DNA of 64,000 nucleotides from Sinonovacula constricta (taxonomy: Eukaryota; Mollusca; Bivalvia; Cardiida; Solecurtidae): the NCBI GenBank assembly GCA_007844125.1, contig CM017567.1:41321027-41385026 (forward strand), written 5' to 3'. The notes beneath the pieces were generated by a model. That model was not told the DNA's origin. It ran no database searches and saw only the letters and a list, made by a program, of their open reading frames with translations. Position numbers and translations under genes: made by a program. Shown piece by piece: positions 50,601 to 61,000 of this stretch. Numbering within the stretch: position 1 is the first letter of the stretch; each line of letters begins with the position of its first letter.

Positions 50601-53251
50601 ACTATAACGTAACAATTGTCATTTTAAACATTTATTTCCTATCTGAACATGCTGCACACTTGGCCATTTATAAACTAAGAAAACTATGTGACCTCTTATG
50701 TTTCAGCTCACACACGTCCAATTAGATAATATGACAAAGTTTTGCTTGTTTGATTGCCGAAGCTCCAAACGTCTTTGTTATTTTGTTTGTTCTACAATAA
50801 TTACTGATATTTGTTTTTTGTTAGGCCTTCGCGGCAAATCAGTACTGTTTCGTTTGTCATACCATTTAATGAAGGCTTCATTGGAACTGTTGGTTTTTTT
50901 GATAAGACGAGTTTTAGTTGTAACTTCCATAAATACTCTACATCGAAATTGTGTACAACACGTACTCGAACACCAAACAGAAATATAAATTCAGATAATA
51001 TTAATGTATATCTGTTAAGCATAATATCCAACGATACTGCAATGGTTGATTGCTTCAAAATTGCGCTAAGATAGCAAGATTGTTTTAGTTATTATTATTT
51101 TCTTCCCAATATAAACAAACAATTATCGATGGGAAAACGAAGCTACAAATGTAATCTACCTGTATTTTACGTTCCAACTCGAAAGGAAGTATTTGTTTGT
51201 CTATTTCGGCATATTTTTGGAAGAAAGCGAACCAGTTTTCAACAACAAATTTATGTTGCTAAAGGTTTATGTCTTCCCATTTTCAGACTTTCAGAGTCAG
51301 TTTAATAAAGTCATGATTTTTTTAACCTTTTGTCCAGATACACTTCAGAACTTATCTCCGACATTTTAGAACATTTTTCCGCCCCCTCCCCAATCCAAAA
51401 AAAGTATGTCACATTCGGTCTTGGTGTCAGCATGGCGGGATAAATACATACATGCGCTAGTGTGTCACGGGCTATACCGGAACTGCCTGTAGTACAGGTA
51501 CAAACACTTTTTTGACGTGCATTATCTTCCATTAAAATGCATGTATAAGACAAGTTGATATTCATTTTTTTAAATACGCCAAATGAAAAGTACGCCAAGC
51601 CGTCGGTTCATAGAGCCCCTATAATGAGAGAAGATTTTTTAAAATTTTACTTTTGTAAAGTTTTGTCATGTTCTCCTGATAGATGTTGGACTCGCATACG
51701 TTTGATCTAGATAGAGATAGAGCCTTCATATACCCATATAGACAATCAAGGAAAATTCTAAAAGGAAATCGAATAAGAAAAAAATCCCAATTTTATGGAC
51801 AATGAAATTAGATCATGACAGTGTTGTTTTTGTTATTTGCTGTTGTTTCTTGCTTTTTTTGTTATCGTCGTTAACATTAGCTCAAGTTGCACTTTCCTTA
51901 ACCAGAAGTGGACGAGTGAGCCAGTCACCCGTGTCAACACTCTTGAATGACTACAACTGTACCCGTAAGGACATGGTGGTGGGAAGGAATTTTAATTGCA
52001 CGATTGGATTCGCTCGAAAACATTTACGAGGACTGTCCGTCGAAGGTTTAAAAGTAGTGTATTGCAATTTTAAAGACAATAGATAAGTTAACCATGTTAT
52101 ATACGGTTACTCAGTACAGAATATTGTATTCGTAAACAGGTTTTATCTGGTACTAACAAGTATTCTTATGTACCTGTTAATCAACAGACGGTATCTGTCA
52201 GGGAGGGGAATAACCATATGCTCTCAGAAACAGGGCCGGTTTATATCGCAGTCCTCGGTTTCTCGGTGCTAAAGAAGGATTTTTATGAACCGTGTCTTTC
52301 TTAGCTTTCTCTGATGTTAATCTTTTATGTGTTTATTTTAATTATATGGGGTAAAGTTGTCCCACAATATATACTTGTGTGTTCATGGTGATTTTGTGAG
52401 TTTTCTCTGCTAAACTTGGAATACCATTTGAGAATCCATGTCATGCTGATTTATTGTATTGATTTAACCTTGTTTGTGGTTAGTATTGAAACGTAACGTA
52501 AAACAGAAATAAACGTTTATCAACGTAAATATAAACATTAAAAAGAGATTCAGACCAATTAAGTTATGAATTTTAAACGGTATATTATGCTTACGTTATA
52601 TATTTTAACTATTTAATATGTTAACCTGTTTTCACTTATAATTCACATTTTAACCTGATAGAATTTTTATTTCTATTTTAGTTTTAACCTGACTATATTC
52701 TAATGTCGTTAAACTTTAATGTATTTGGCGCCCTATGACCTATCAAGTGTCGGTGTGCCGTAAAACCCCAAATACAAAATGCAAATACATTCAGACCAAT
52801 ATATTAATATAAAATACCACGAAATAGCATACAATTTTAAAAACTATACATTGCGTTATAAATTGGAATCACACGAGTGTGACAACGTACACCAAAGGGA
52901 ACTTATGAGTGGACTGCCTTGTGAATACTGTTTACCAATAGTCAGACAATTTATAAACATTTAAATAATTGCTGGTGCACCCTATTAAGACGGATTAAAC
53001 CTTCCATAGATTTATGTGCGGACGTCACATCTTACTGTGCTGAAATGTTTTGCATGTGTCGTGACCCTGTGAGTAAAACCACGATCTGTCGAAGCACGTG
53101 CGGTCTTTGTTTCATACGTTTAGTATTAAGGTTATATAAATTGTATAATTTCTTTGTAGGATTTTCTCCAGTTCTAAAAAAATATTACATTGTGTGCATT
53201 CTTCTTATATATAAAAAAGACATTATAAGCAAGATTAAGGCAAAAAAATAA
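35578..53251 (+). CDS. Paralogue D: vWA-EGF(x5)-ShK gene expanded by an internal tandem duplication
   Basis: Model: 35578-35647, 36048-36282, 36460-36643, 36884-37025, 37317-37430, 39531-39644, 42464-42580, 45327-45440, 48262-48378, 53010-53251; 1449 nt, open, 482 residues plus TAA. Parts: signal peptide (1-23), vWA with complete MIDAS (DASGS, Thr in GRTFT, Asp of LLTDG), EGF 1 type three times and calcium-binding EGF twice, one ShK domain, and a 45-residue C-terminal tail rich in L, I, Y and K. The EGF pair 39531/42464 and its copy 45327/48262 come from the 5.8-kb duplication. At least ten dead EGF exons lie between and must be skipped; all live ones are phase 1-1, so skipping keeps frame. 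The second ShK domain of B is missing. It could be functional, or a young pseudogene if relic exons are spliced in. Confidence 0.6.
36048..36282 (+). CDS. vWA exon 1, paralogue D
   Basis: [20 protein letters not shown] opens the domain with D-x-S-x-[18 protein letters not shown] follows. Acceptor 'ttccag', donor 'gtaaga'. Confidence 0.9.
36460..36643 (+). CDS. vWA exon 2, paralogue D
   Basis: [20 protein letters not shown], then [16 protein letters not shown] and LLRNTGVE. 184 nt. If the next intron (240 nt) were retained, a stop would follow within 12 codons. Confidence 0.9.
36884..37025 (+). CDS. vWA exon 3, paralogue D
   Basis: [20 protein letters not shown], then [14 protein letters not shown] and KDSLCQ. 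142 nt. Donor 'gtaaat'. Confidence 0.9.
37317..37430 (+). CDS. EGF 1 exon, paralogue D
   Basis: [20 protein letters not shown], then [15 protein letters not shown]. 114 nt, six cysteines. A partial R1 repeat (37215-37281) directly precedes the acceptor. It lies just outside the tandem duplication. Confidence 0.9.
37597..38342 (+). repeat. Dispersed repeat R2, copy 2 (duplicated at 43393-44138)
   Basis: Longer version of the repeat at 586-1203; it includes an R1-like block (37690-37800, 'accttagaaaggtcagtcgg', and 38025-38115). Confidence 0.7.
38360..39450 (-). mobile_element. Reverse transcriptase fragment, minus strand (copy in unit 1)
   Basis: On the minus strand the frame runs [20 protein letters not shown], then [41 protein letters not shown], then [33 protein letters not shown] and [11 protein letters not shown]. 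The GTNCAPL and R-F-L-D-D-I blocks are RT motifs B and C of a family I know as very abundant in corals and molluscs (Penelope-like or related; assignment uncertain). Several in-frame stops make it inactive. Confidence 0.75.
39531..39644 (+). CDS. EGF 1-type exon, paralogue D, unit 1
   Basis: [20 protein letters not shown], then [15 protein letters not shown]. 114 nt, acceptor 'ttacag', donor 'gtgggg' (weak). Identical to 45327-45440. Confidence 0.85.
40696..41275 (+). pseudogene. Three EGF exon relics, unit 1 of D
   Basis: At 40696-40795 ([14 protein letters not shown], frameshifted), 40953-41055 ([10 protein letters not shown], then stop, with an 'agttacagttgtcaatgtgc' core) and 41207-41275 ([15 protein letters not shown]). 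Each starts after an AG but ends in stops. Copies in unit 2 at 46492, 46749 and 47003. Confidence 0.65.
41690..41885 (+). repeat. R1 repeat copy, unit 1 of D (again at 47486-47681)
   Basis: Plus orientation: 'gcaacatataataaaatgtg', AGGACAAAGG, 'cgggtcatttaacaaaaaga', 'gtcaccgccttggaacggct' and 'aaccgactggggtgcttaaa'. Confidence 0.75.
42155..42218 (+). pseudogene. Half EGF relic, unit 1 of D (copy at 47952-48015)
   Basis: [25 protein letters not shown] second half of an EGF with a good donor ('gtacgt') but no first half or acceptor. Confidence 0.6.
42464..42580 (+). CDS. Calcium-binding EGF exon, paralogue D, unit 1
   Basis: [17 protein letters not shown], then [19 protein letters not shown]. 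117 nt, acceptor 'ttccag', donor 'gtaaac'. Same protein as 48262-48378. Confidence 0.85.
42906..43019 (+). pseudogene. EGF 4-type relic, unit 1 of D (copy at 48704-48817)
   Basis: [14 protein letters not shown], then [19 protein letters not shown]. The frame is open, but cysteines 1, 3 and 4 are replaced and the GT donor has become 'acagg'. Derived from the type seen at 14832. Confidence 0.7.
43243..43310 (+). mobile_element. tRNA-like SINE head at the duplication boundary (again at 49041-49107)
   Basis: 'ctggtagagcactcggtaga' and 'gcgtcggcaccgggtacttg' followed by a box-B-like 'ggtccagtcccc'. It sits at the right end of both units, directly at the breakpoint. Confidence 0.5.
44156..45246 (-). 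mobile_element. Reverse transcriptase fragment, minus strand (copy in unit 2)
   Basis: Same sequence as 38360-39450, including the stop before R-F-L-D-D, which shows that it was already dead before duplication. Confidence 0.75.
45327..45440 (+). CDS. EGF 1-type exon, paralogue D, unit 2
   Basis: Exact copy of 39531-39644. Same acceptor and weak donor. Confidence 0.8.
46492..47071 (+). pseudogene. Three EGF exon relics, unit 2 of D
   Basis: Copies of the relics at 40696, 40953 and 41207, with the same stops. One base differs just after the first (aacg against aatg). Confidence 0.65.
48262..48378 (+). CDS. Calcium-binding EGF exon, paralogue D, unit 2
   Basis: Same sequence as 42464-42580, while the flanking introns already differ at several positions. 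Confidence 0.8.
49110..51420. other. Right flank of the duplication; no gene recognised
   Basis: Contains a C-rich low-complexity tract (49329-49372, giving a proline-rich ORF at 49311) and overlapping ORFs on both strands at 50698-51074 that I do not recognise and that show no domain. The 'acccggatttaccgggggcc' text near 49290 may belong to a dispersed repeat. Confidence 0.4.
51421..51497 (+). pseudogene. EGF 6-type relic, paralogue D
   Basis: Reads [11 protein letters not shown], stop, [13 protein letters not shown] before donor 'gtacaa'. It aligns to the first half of the double exon in B, and the first third is lost. Confidence 0.65.
51906..52002 (+). pseudogene. EGF 7-type relic, paralogue D
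   Basis: After acceptor 'aaccag' it reads E-V-D-E, a TGA stop in place of cysteine 1, ASHPCQH, a roughly 20-nt deletion, then [18 protein letters not shown]. It aligns to the second half of the B double exon, from which it is separated here by a 408-bp intron. Confidence 0.7.
52575..52775 (+). repeat. Dispersed repeat R3, copy 2
   Basis: Counterpart of 20995-21215; ends 'gtcggtgtgccgtaaaaccc' and an A-rich tail. It lies in the last intron of D. Confidence 0.6.
53010..53251 (+). CDS. ShK terminal exon, paralogue D, second domain lost
   Basis: [20 protein letters not shown], then [11 protein letters not shown]: one ShK domain with an extra cysteine (MFCMC). Instead of the linker and second ShK, the frame continues about 45 residues of L/I/Y/K-rich sequence to TAA at 53249, probably former non-coding DNA. 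Acceptor 'catag'. Confidence 0.65.
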
Positions 53252-53979
53252 ACAAACTATTCTGACACCTTATATGAAATTGCTACATAAGCACACTAAT
53301 AAAATTGAATAATTAATATAATTAATTTGTTTTCATAACAAACGTTCAACCAACTTATCGAACACAAAATAATGTGTCGTCCCCATTGTTTTACATAGAG
53401 GTTAGTCATTTAATACACAAGCAAGGGTCGATATGGTAATGAATCAATCTGCAAAATGACAGATAAGCGATGGGAGTTGACACATGCAGAATACCGTGCC
53501 TTACTGAAAGCAGGAGGATGTTCACTCTAGATTATTTTTCTCCTTTTTAAGTTGTGTGCGTGTTGTAACCACTAAAGTTTTCAGACCACATAGTGCTACT
53601 TATACAAACGTAATACCATATACAGTGGAATTGAAATTCTTATTGCACGAGTATCGTACGATCTATGGAAATGTCATAGTATTATATTAAATTGTTCGTG
53701 CAACTGTAAACAACCATTAGACTGACCATTAGACTTCTGTATTCCTATTGTACGCCCAATTGCATGTTGTCAATAGACAGTAATAAGGTATGCCTGCTAT
53801 CTTTATTAGAGAACTTACAGATCACAATATTATGAAGTGTGGTTGTGTGCGTGTCCATATTTTAAAAACTTTTAATAAACTGCATTTATGATTATATTAT
53901 GCTTAAAAGGATCGTTTAGGAAAACTACTTAATTGAAACTTTTTGACATGTCACTTGTCATAATTGTTTAATATTTCAG

Positions 53980-54017
53980 TCCAAGCTGACGTTATATTTC
54001 TTATCGATGCTCAAAAT
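53980..54017 (+). pseudogene. vWA exon 1 scrap between D and E
   Basis: [12 protein letters not shown] preceded by 'atttcag' matches the start of vWA exon 1 of D, then homology stops. It points to one more lost copy or an unequal-crossover remnant. Confidence 0.6.
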
Positions 54018-54352
54018 TAGCCCAACCCCTTAACTATGTTAAGGAGCAAGGATAACCCGTGACTTCGAAAACACTTTCGACGCTTTTGATTACATTTGCT
54101 AAGCACATGACATGAAGAAACGCGAATTACATTCGGTTTTTGTGTGTGTTTGTGGTTGTAACTAACAGTTTGCTCGTTGACTTTTAATTGTTGATGACAT
54201 TGGAATTCTGAATATTGAATATAGCGCAAAAAATGCATTAAATTTTATTACAATTACTAATCGGTTTAATCGTTTGCCTGTATTTTTTTTATTTAATTAA
54301 CATTTTGTTTCAGATTTGTAAGTTTATGAATTGTAAATGTGTACATTTTGAT

Positions 54353-54506
<154 letters not shown>

Positions 54507-54544
54507 TTATAGCTTTTCTATGTCCTTGTTAAATAGAACTGATG

Positions 54545-54620
54545 AATTGCCTGGTTAGTTCAGTCGGTTAAGACGCCGCTCCTTATAATTTCAATCCTGT
54601 CTGCAGGACAGAGATCGAGA
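54545..54620 (+). mobile_element. tRNA-like SINE head
   Basis: 'ttagttcagtcggttaagac' (box A) and 'gatcgagaccc' (box-B-like), about 45 nt apart, directly after the microsatellite. There is no clean cloverleaf, so a SINE fragment is more likely than a tRNA gene. Confidence 0.45.
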
Positions 54621-56974
54621 CCCTCGCTCGTCTTTCCTTTTTGAATGGCCTAGATTGCCCTATTTATCCGATCTTTATATTATGGACAATTTTTGGGTGA
54701 TCACAACCATAATAACGCGATAAATGAATAACGTTCACGTAAACATTCCTGATCTTTTATCAAAAAATGTAGTCCGGCTTAGAGCAGGTGCGCGAATATC
54801 GGTTGATAAAGCTTTATCACAGGGGTTATATCAACCGATGTTTACAGAGATAGTGGAATAAAACACTGTACTCGATGACATCCTTAAAGCCGTCCTTCCA
54901 AACTATTAAGCTGGTTGGTGATACCGCGTTCCCGTGGGTGGTTTCATTTTTGGCCACGTAGCTGGCATGCTGGCATGCTTATGATAACATCTGCTTATTG
55001 ACAAGCCGTTCTTTACGTTGAATTGTTTCCAAAAAGGTGTTTACGGCACTGGTTCTATATAAGATATGCCAGGAATTTGACGAGGTTCCACGGTTTATCA
55101 ATGCATATGGATTCGCAATTGGTTTTATTGCAATACGATGGTCATACTGCATGCAAATGAGAAAAGCCAGGCTCATACCCAGTCTAGCGCAGTGTAATAA
55201 TTGAACAGGAAACTTTACAAAGACTATTAACACATGGATAAAGAAACAAGCAAAACACTTTCAAAACAGAGTTTTGGCAGTACGGTAAAGCTTACCAAAT
55301 GTTGTCCAGAAACTGTAGTATAGTAGTATAGTAGTTGCCTGTGTCGTACATTATGAAGCTTAGTCTACCATTCGTATGCCTTCTGCAATGACCCGCAAAT
55401 ACTTTTCAAATGAAGCTACTGAAACAGTCTTGATTCAATTTTCGACAAGACTAAACCAACGTAATTTTGTATGGAATATTTCGGGCTGAGTAACATTAAT
55501 TGCACAACACACGTGCGCAAAACTTTGAGTGAGCGCTAAGCCCACAAGCAGGCGTTGTTTGAATTGGAACGGTTGTTTATCAAGACCAGAATATCATGCA
55601 TAGTATATAAGTACATACAAATGCTTTATTGAATATTTCCCTTATCACGTCTGCTGGATGATTCATCGCTATCTTTTAACGAAAGACATAAAATGAAGTT
55701 ATTGGCACTGTTGGCCTTAACTGTGGAATGATCTTTCACATACTATTAAGCACGTACAATCTCTAGATGCTTTTATAAAGAATAAAAAATATAACTTTAG
55801 AAATTACTTCTGACTGTTTTAAGTTTTTTTAGGTTCTGTCAAGTTGATCATGCCTCAATAGAAAACAACTGGCTATTAGATATGTTTTACATAGAGTGTG
55901 TATGTAATGTGAGCATTACTATGGCATTTTGTGTACATATTCTTTACTGAGCCTCTCTTTATTTTAACATATGCAACTTTAGATTGTATGTTTGTATTTA
56001 CCTTTTTGATGTGTATACTTCATTATGTATTGTTATCGTGTAAACATTTACATTAGCCCTTGTAACAGTTGTATGCTAAGTTAGATTGCTTTATTTATAA
56101 ATATAAAACGCCGTTGAATATTATTTGTCCAAGGAATGTACCTTTAATCAAACAAACCAGTTTTAGATCCAGTTTCAGTTTCAATATGTGTTGTGATTTT
56201 GATCCTTGGCAAAGCATATCAGTAACCTCTTCAGACATTTGAATTAAAGTCATATTCATAAGGTAGTGAAGCTTTAAAATCTCAAATTACAAAGACTAAC
56301 TTAGTGTGTTTATCAGAACTGCTGGCAGGTCCGTCTATAATGTATAAATAAATCTTGCAGAAGTAATTGCGCGCCACGATGTAATGTCGACACAGTGACA
56401 TTCGTGCTGCCAGATAAAATTGTGCCAGCATCGATACAAAATGACTCTAATAGGTTGTTTTGTACCGGTCATCCCCCCACTCCCCACCCCCACCCCACAA
56501 AGTTATTGTGTTTTTTTACAATTTGTCCAATAATTTTGAAGCATTTGCTATTATTGTGGCTTGTTGCAAACAGTGTCGTCAATGCATTAATGGAATGTGT
56601 GGTTAAACGATGGGAAGTTGTATAAGGTCGATGAAATCTACACGAGTCATTAACAGTCATTTGATGAAGTAGAAAATTCCCTACTAGATAGCCATAACTG
56701 ACATAAAAAGCTAAAAACAACACAGCACAATTGTCAAAAGCCTGATTTTGATCGTCAAAAATTAGGAGTTGCTTTTGTCAGAATATCTTATTTGATTTTC
56801 AGATTTTCGACAAAATGGTGTTTCAGCATCAGATATATTCCAAATCGTAAAAGGTGTAGATTCTGCCAAGAAAACGGGATTAAGTTTGTTATTACGACAG
56901 GGTCATGCCAATGTACGCACGTCAAATTTTAATTATCAAAATATCAATTTAAAAAAAAACGTTCGCTATACTTA

Positions 56975-57065
56975 CTTTTACAGTTGGCTTGCTTGTTAAT
57001 ACCTTTGTCCTGTGCCACTTCAAATTTTGGTTTATGTTGCAATGCTTATAGGACTTCCTCATATT
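56975..57065 (-). repeat. R1 repeat, partial copy
   Basis: Minus orientation; left-end portion with the 'ttgtcctgtgccacttcaaa' and 'tatgttgcaatgcttatagg' landmarks. Confidence 0.65.
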
Positions 57066-57329
57066 TCTTTGTTCAAGATTACAACAATGTTGCATGTACA
57101 GTGTATCGGTCGTAGAAAATCTTCCCTTCCATGTAATCTATGTCGTGATTTAAATCATCCTGTAAGAATTGTTGCGTTTCTTCTTTTGATAAACGTGGAA
57201 CATTGATTTCGCGATTCCATTTTCATCGTAACATGATGTTACAACCAGATACACATTTTCTCTTGTCATTAATTTCTTGATTCAAAAATTTAATTTCATT
57301 TATTATCAAGAATTTTGTGTAGTTCTTCT

Positions 57330-57690
57330 AACTATGCAGACATTTTAATTACGTTACTACTTTCTTTTAATGACGTCCTGACTTATTTAAAAATACGTAA
57401 GTGCCTGGACACTTAATTCAAAAAGATGTGCTTTCTTTTCTTTGCTTGCGTTTGAGAAACCCGTCAGAACGTGCGAGGTAAGAGCACTGTAAAACCGGTT
57501 TAAGCACCCCAGTCGTTCCCTTTGCCGACTGACTATTCCAAGGTGGTATCTGTTGGGTTTGCACATTTCGTTTAATGACTCATCACAGATTTGTTCCTGC
57601 CTTTACTTTTGGATTTCATGTGAATGCCTCTGTCCTGTGCCTTTTCAAATTTTGGTATATGTTGCAAAGCTTTTTCTCATATGTTTCCTT
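57330..57690 (-). repeat. R1 repeat, long copy upstream of E
   Basis: Minus orientation, full core plus the extension seen at 9150, ending about 300 bp before the E start. Confidence 0.7.
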
Positions 57691-57986
57691 ATAAGATATA
57701 AATTAATTAAATTTTGAAAAGTGGATGGTTACTGCATTGTATTTGTCTATTGTTTTTCTTAGTAGCTCGTTTGTCTAGTTTTATTATTTAGTTCTAAAGT
57801 TAACCTTTACCGAATTAGGTAAAAATTAAAATCTTGATATCCCCATCAAAACGATACAGGTCGTTATCACATTTTTCCGATACTCACTACATGCATCTGT
57901 TCCATCCTCACACCCGAGATATTTTTCGTCTAGCAAACCTTGTCATGCATCTGTTCTTTGCTATTTGTTGGTGTGTATAAAAAGGA

Positions 57987-58057
57987 ATGGAGAGCATTTG
58001 CCGAGTTTTCTGTTAGTTTTTTCCTTATTTCTCAAGGGATATGTCTTACTCATACCG
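57987..58057 (+). pseudogene. Signal-peptide exon of E with +1 frameshift
   Basis: 71 nt against 70 in B and D. The first 30 nt align base for base with D; the frame then meets TAG where D has TGG, and one extra base lies downstream in 'ttttttccttatttctc'. Donor 'gtagga' is intact. Sequencing error at the T-run could account for the extra base but not for the TAG substitution. Confidence 0.7.
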
Positions 58058-61000
58058 GTAGGAAAAGTGATTATAAATGTCTTCAGTTATTCAAAAGTAT
58101 TTGCAAATTGTTAAAGGTTCATAATGAGGCTGCATTGTCCATAACTAGTTATGTTTTTGATATTATATGAAGCGGAAGTAAATACAAATACTATTTCCTG
58201 AGTAATAGCTTAATTGGTTTGTAAAAGCTGTCAACATTTAGTTTACTTTTGTTATTTAGAGTCAATATCTTTAGTGTAAAATATAATCCCAGTTAACTTT
58301 ACACTGTCTGCGTTATTGAATGTGCATATAATTTATATCATTTTGATTTGTAGTTAAAATATGCTTGAACTTTTTTTCAATTTACATGCAAATTCGTTGA
58401 TATATAAGTAGCCGTATTTGTTTAATACTTCCAGCATGTGCTACTGTTCAAGCTGACGTCATTTTCCTGATCGACGCCTCCGGATCAGTTCGTCTAGATA
58501 ATTTCGAAAAGGAGCTGCGATTCGCTGCTGATTTCTCAAACGCCTTTGACATTGGACCGTCTGCTGTTCAAGTCGGTGTGATCACATTCTCTGATTCGGT
58601 CAAAGAGGAATTCAACCTTCAGGCTCACGGCGACAAAGACCGTCTTATAAGAGCTATTAAGTCAATACGGTAAGAAATATTCTAGGTAGCATTTTTGTAT
58701 TTTTTTTAAAAGAGTTTGTTCATCGTCTCATCGAGTGTTGAAATTCTGTTGGTTAAAGTATTAACATGATTAACTCAAGCACGGATTGTATTGCGAAACA
58801 AAATAAAAATTATTTAAAAACAAGATGACCACGATAGCCCTTAATCGCTCACACATAGGCTTTTAGTAGGCGCATATCTGGCGTCGAGTAATTAAGAATT
58901 ATTTACGTCAGAAAACTTTGGTGAAGATTGGACCATTAGTGTGGCCACTGGGCCGATAAAAATGTCTAGAATTTTACCGAGTGACCAAAACATATCTAAG
59001 ATTTCATACTGGCAAACATTTTGGTCAAGTTTGGTGAAGATTGGGCCATCAGTGTGTCCTCTTAGCGTTTCCACAAGGCTTTTATTATAAAATTTGACCT
59101 AGTGACCTAATTTTTGACCCCAAGTGACCATGTTACAAACTTACCCATGATTTCACGCAGGCAAATATTATTGCCAGGTTTAGTGAAGATTGTTCCATTG
59201 CGTTCCAGGATGGTCTCTAGTGTATTCACAAGGTTTTTCTAAGATTTGACCTAGTGACCTACCATTTGGCTCCACGTGACTCAGTTACGAAAACATGTAA
59301 GATTTTATGCACCCAAGCATCCTGGCCAAGTTTGGTGAAGATTGGGCTATAAATGTGGCTTCTTGTGTGTTCACAAGCTTTTTATAAAATTCGACCTAGT
59401 GACCTCCTTTTTGACCCCACGTGACCCAATAACAAACTTGTCCAAGATTTCATGCAGACAAACATGCTGACCAAGTCTGGTGAAGATTGGGCTTAAAATA
59501 TGGCCTCTAGTATTTGCACAATATTTTTTTAGATTTTACCTAGTGACCTTCTTTTTGACCCCACGTAATCCAGTTATGAACTAATCCAAGATTTAATGCA
59601 GACAAACATTCTGACCAAGTTTAGTGAAGTTTGGGCTATAAATGTGGCCTCTTGTGTGTTCACAAGCTTTACTAAAGATTTTACCTAGTGACTTGCTTTC
59701 TGAACCCACGTGAGCCAGTTACGAACTCATCCACGATTTCATGCGGACAATGATTCTAGTTTGGTGACGATTGGGACATAAATGTGGCATCTAGTCTGTT
59801 CACAAGCTTTTTCTAAAATTTGACCTAGTGATCTACTTTTTGACCCCACATTACCCAATAACGAATTATTCCAAGATTGCATGCAGAGAAATATTCTGAC
59901 CAAGTTTAATAAAGAATGGGCTATAAATGTGGTCTCTTGTGTGTTTTCATAAAATTTGACCCTTTGTACTAGTATTTGGCCACATGTGATCCAATAATGA
60001 ACTCATCCAAGATTTCAGACAAACATTCTGACCAAGATTGATGAAGATTGGATAAAAACTGTAGTCTCTAGCGTATTCACAAGCTCAATTGTTGACGACG
60101 GACGACGGAGGAAGCGATATCAGAAAAACTCACCCTGAGCACGTTGTGCTCAGGTGAGCCTATCACAGAACGAATATGAGAGGTGTAGTGTATGTGTTGT
60201 ATATGTTGGAAATATAATTGGCTCAATATATAAATGTGTATTAATTTCAAGGAAGTGATACGGTGGATGTCTTTGAAAAAATTAAGAACATTAAAAGGTA
60301 TAAATACATGATACTTACAGACAGACATCACTCGACAAATGTTAAAACTGGGCACCATAAGACATTAAGTTATTCGATCAACAAATACATATCTTTCGTA
60401 TAATTTCTGTAATATTAGACAAGCCTTATGAAATTTTATTGCATATTATTACAGGTAGTAGTTTAACATTTTTCAAATGTTTTGCATTTTTTAAGTCCAA
60501 TTATCATGTTTTAAGATATATGTGCTTTATTTTCGTTATGTTAAGATCGCACCAGCATCACGAATAAACGGTAAAAAGAGGACAGACGTTCACGACAGTT
60601 ATGCTGTCGCAAAACATTGAAGGGAGAATTTGTAACAGCCAGTAAAATAGGAACATATTTTGCGATAAATTCTGTGCTGCTTAGTTTTTCGTAAACTGAC
60701 AGAATTCAGAGTTTGATTCAACACATAATCCTGACGGCTAACGCAGCCTTACTTAAAACGACCTGGTCTTAATAAATAATGCCATGATTCAAATATATTT
60801 TAGATACACAATGGGATACACATACACAAATCTAGCTCTGCAATACGCCAGAGAGCATGGCTTCACTATCGCTGCTGGAGATAGATCTAGTGCTCCAAAC
60901 ATAGTCATCTTACTGACAGATGGACAATCGAATGAACCAGATCATACTAAAGAGGAGGCAGAGAGGCTGCGAAATATGGGAGTTGAAGTAATGTTTTTCA

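Noticed and set aside
50698..51074. Overlapping plus- and minus-strand ORFs of 85-96 codons
   Set aside because: No domain, no splice context and no counterpart in the paralogues; likely chance.
54545..54620. Possible tRNA gene
   Set aside because: Box-like motifs are present but arms do not pair into a convincing cloverleaf and no anticodon arm is clear; called SINE-like.
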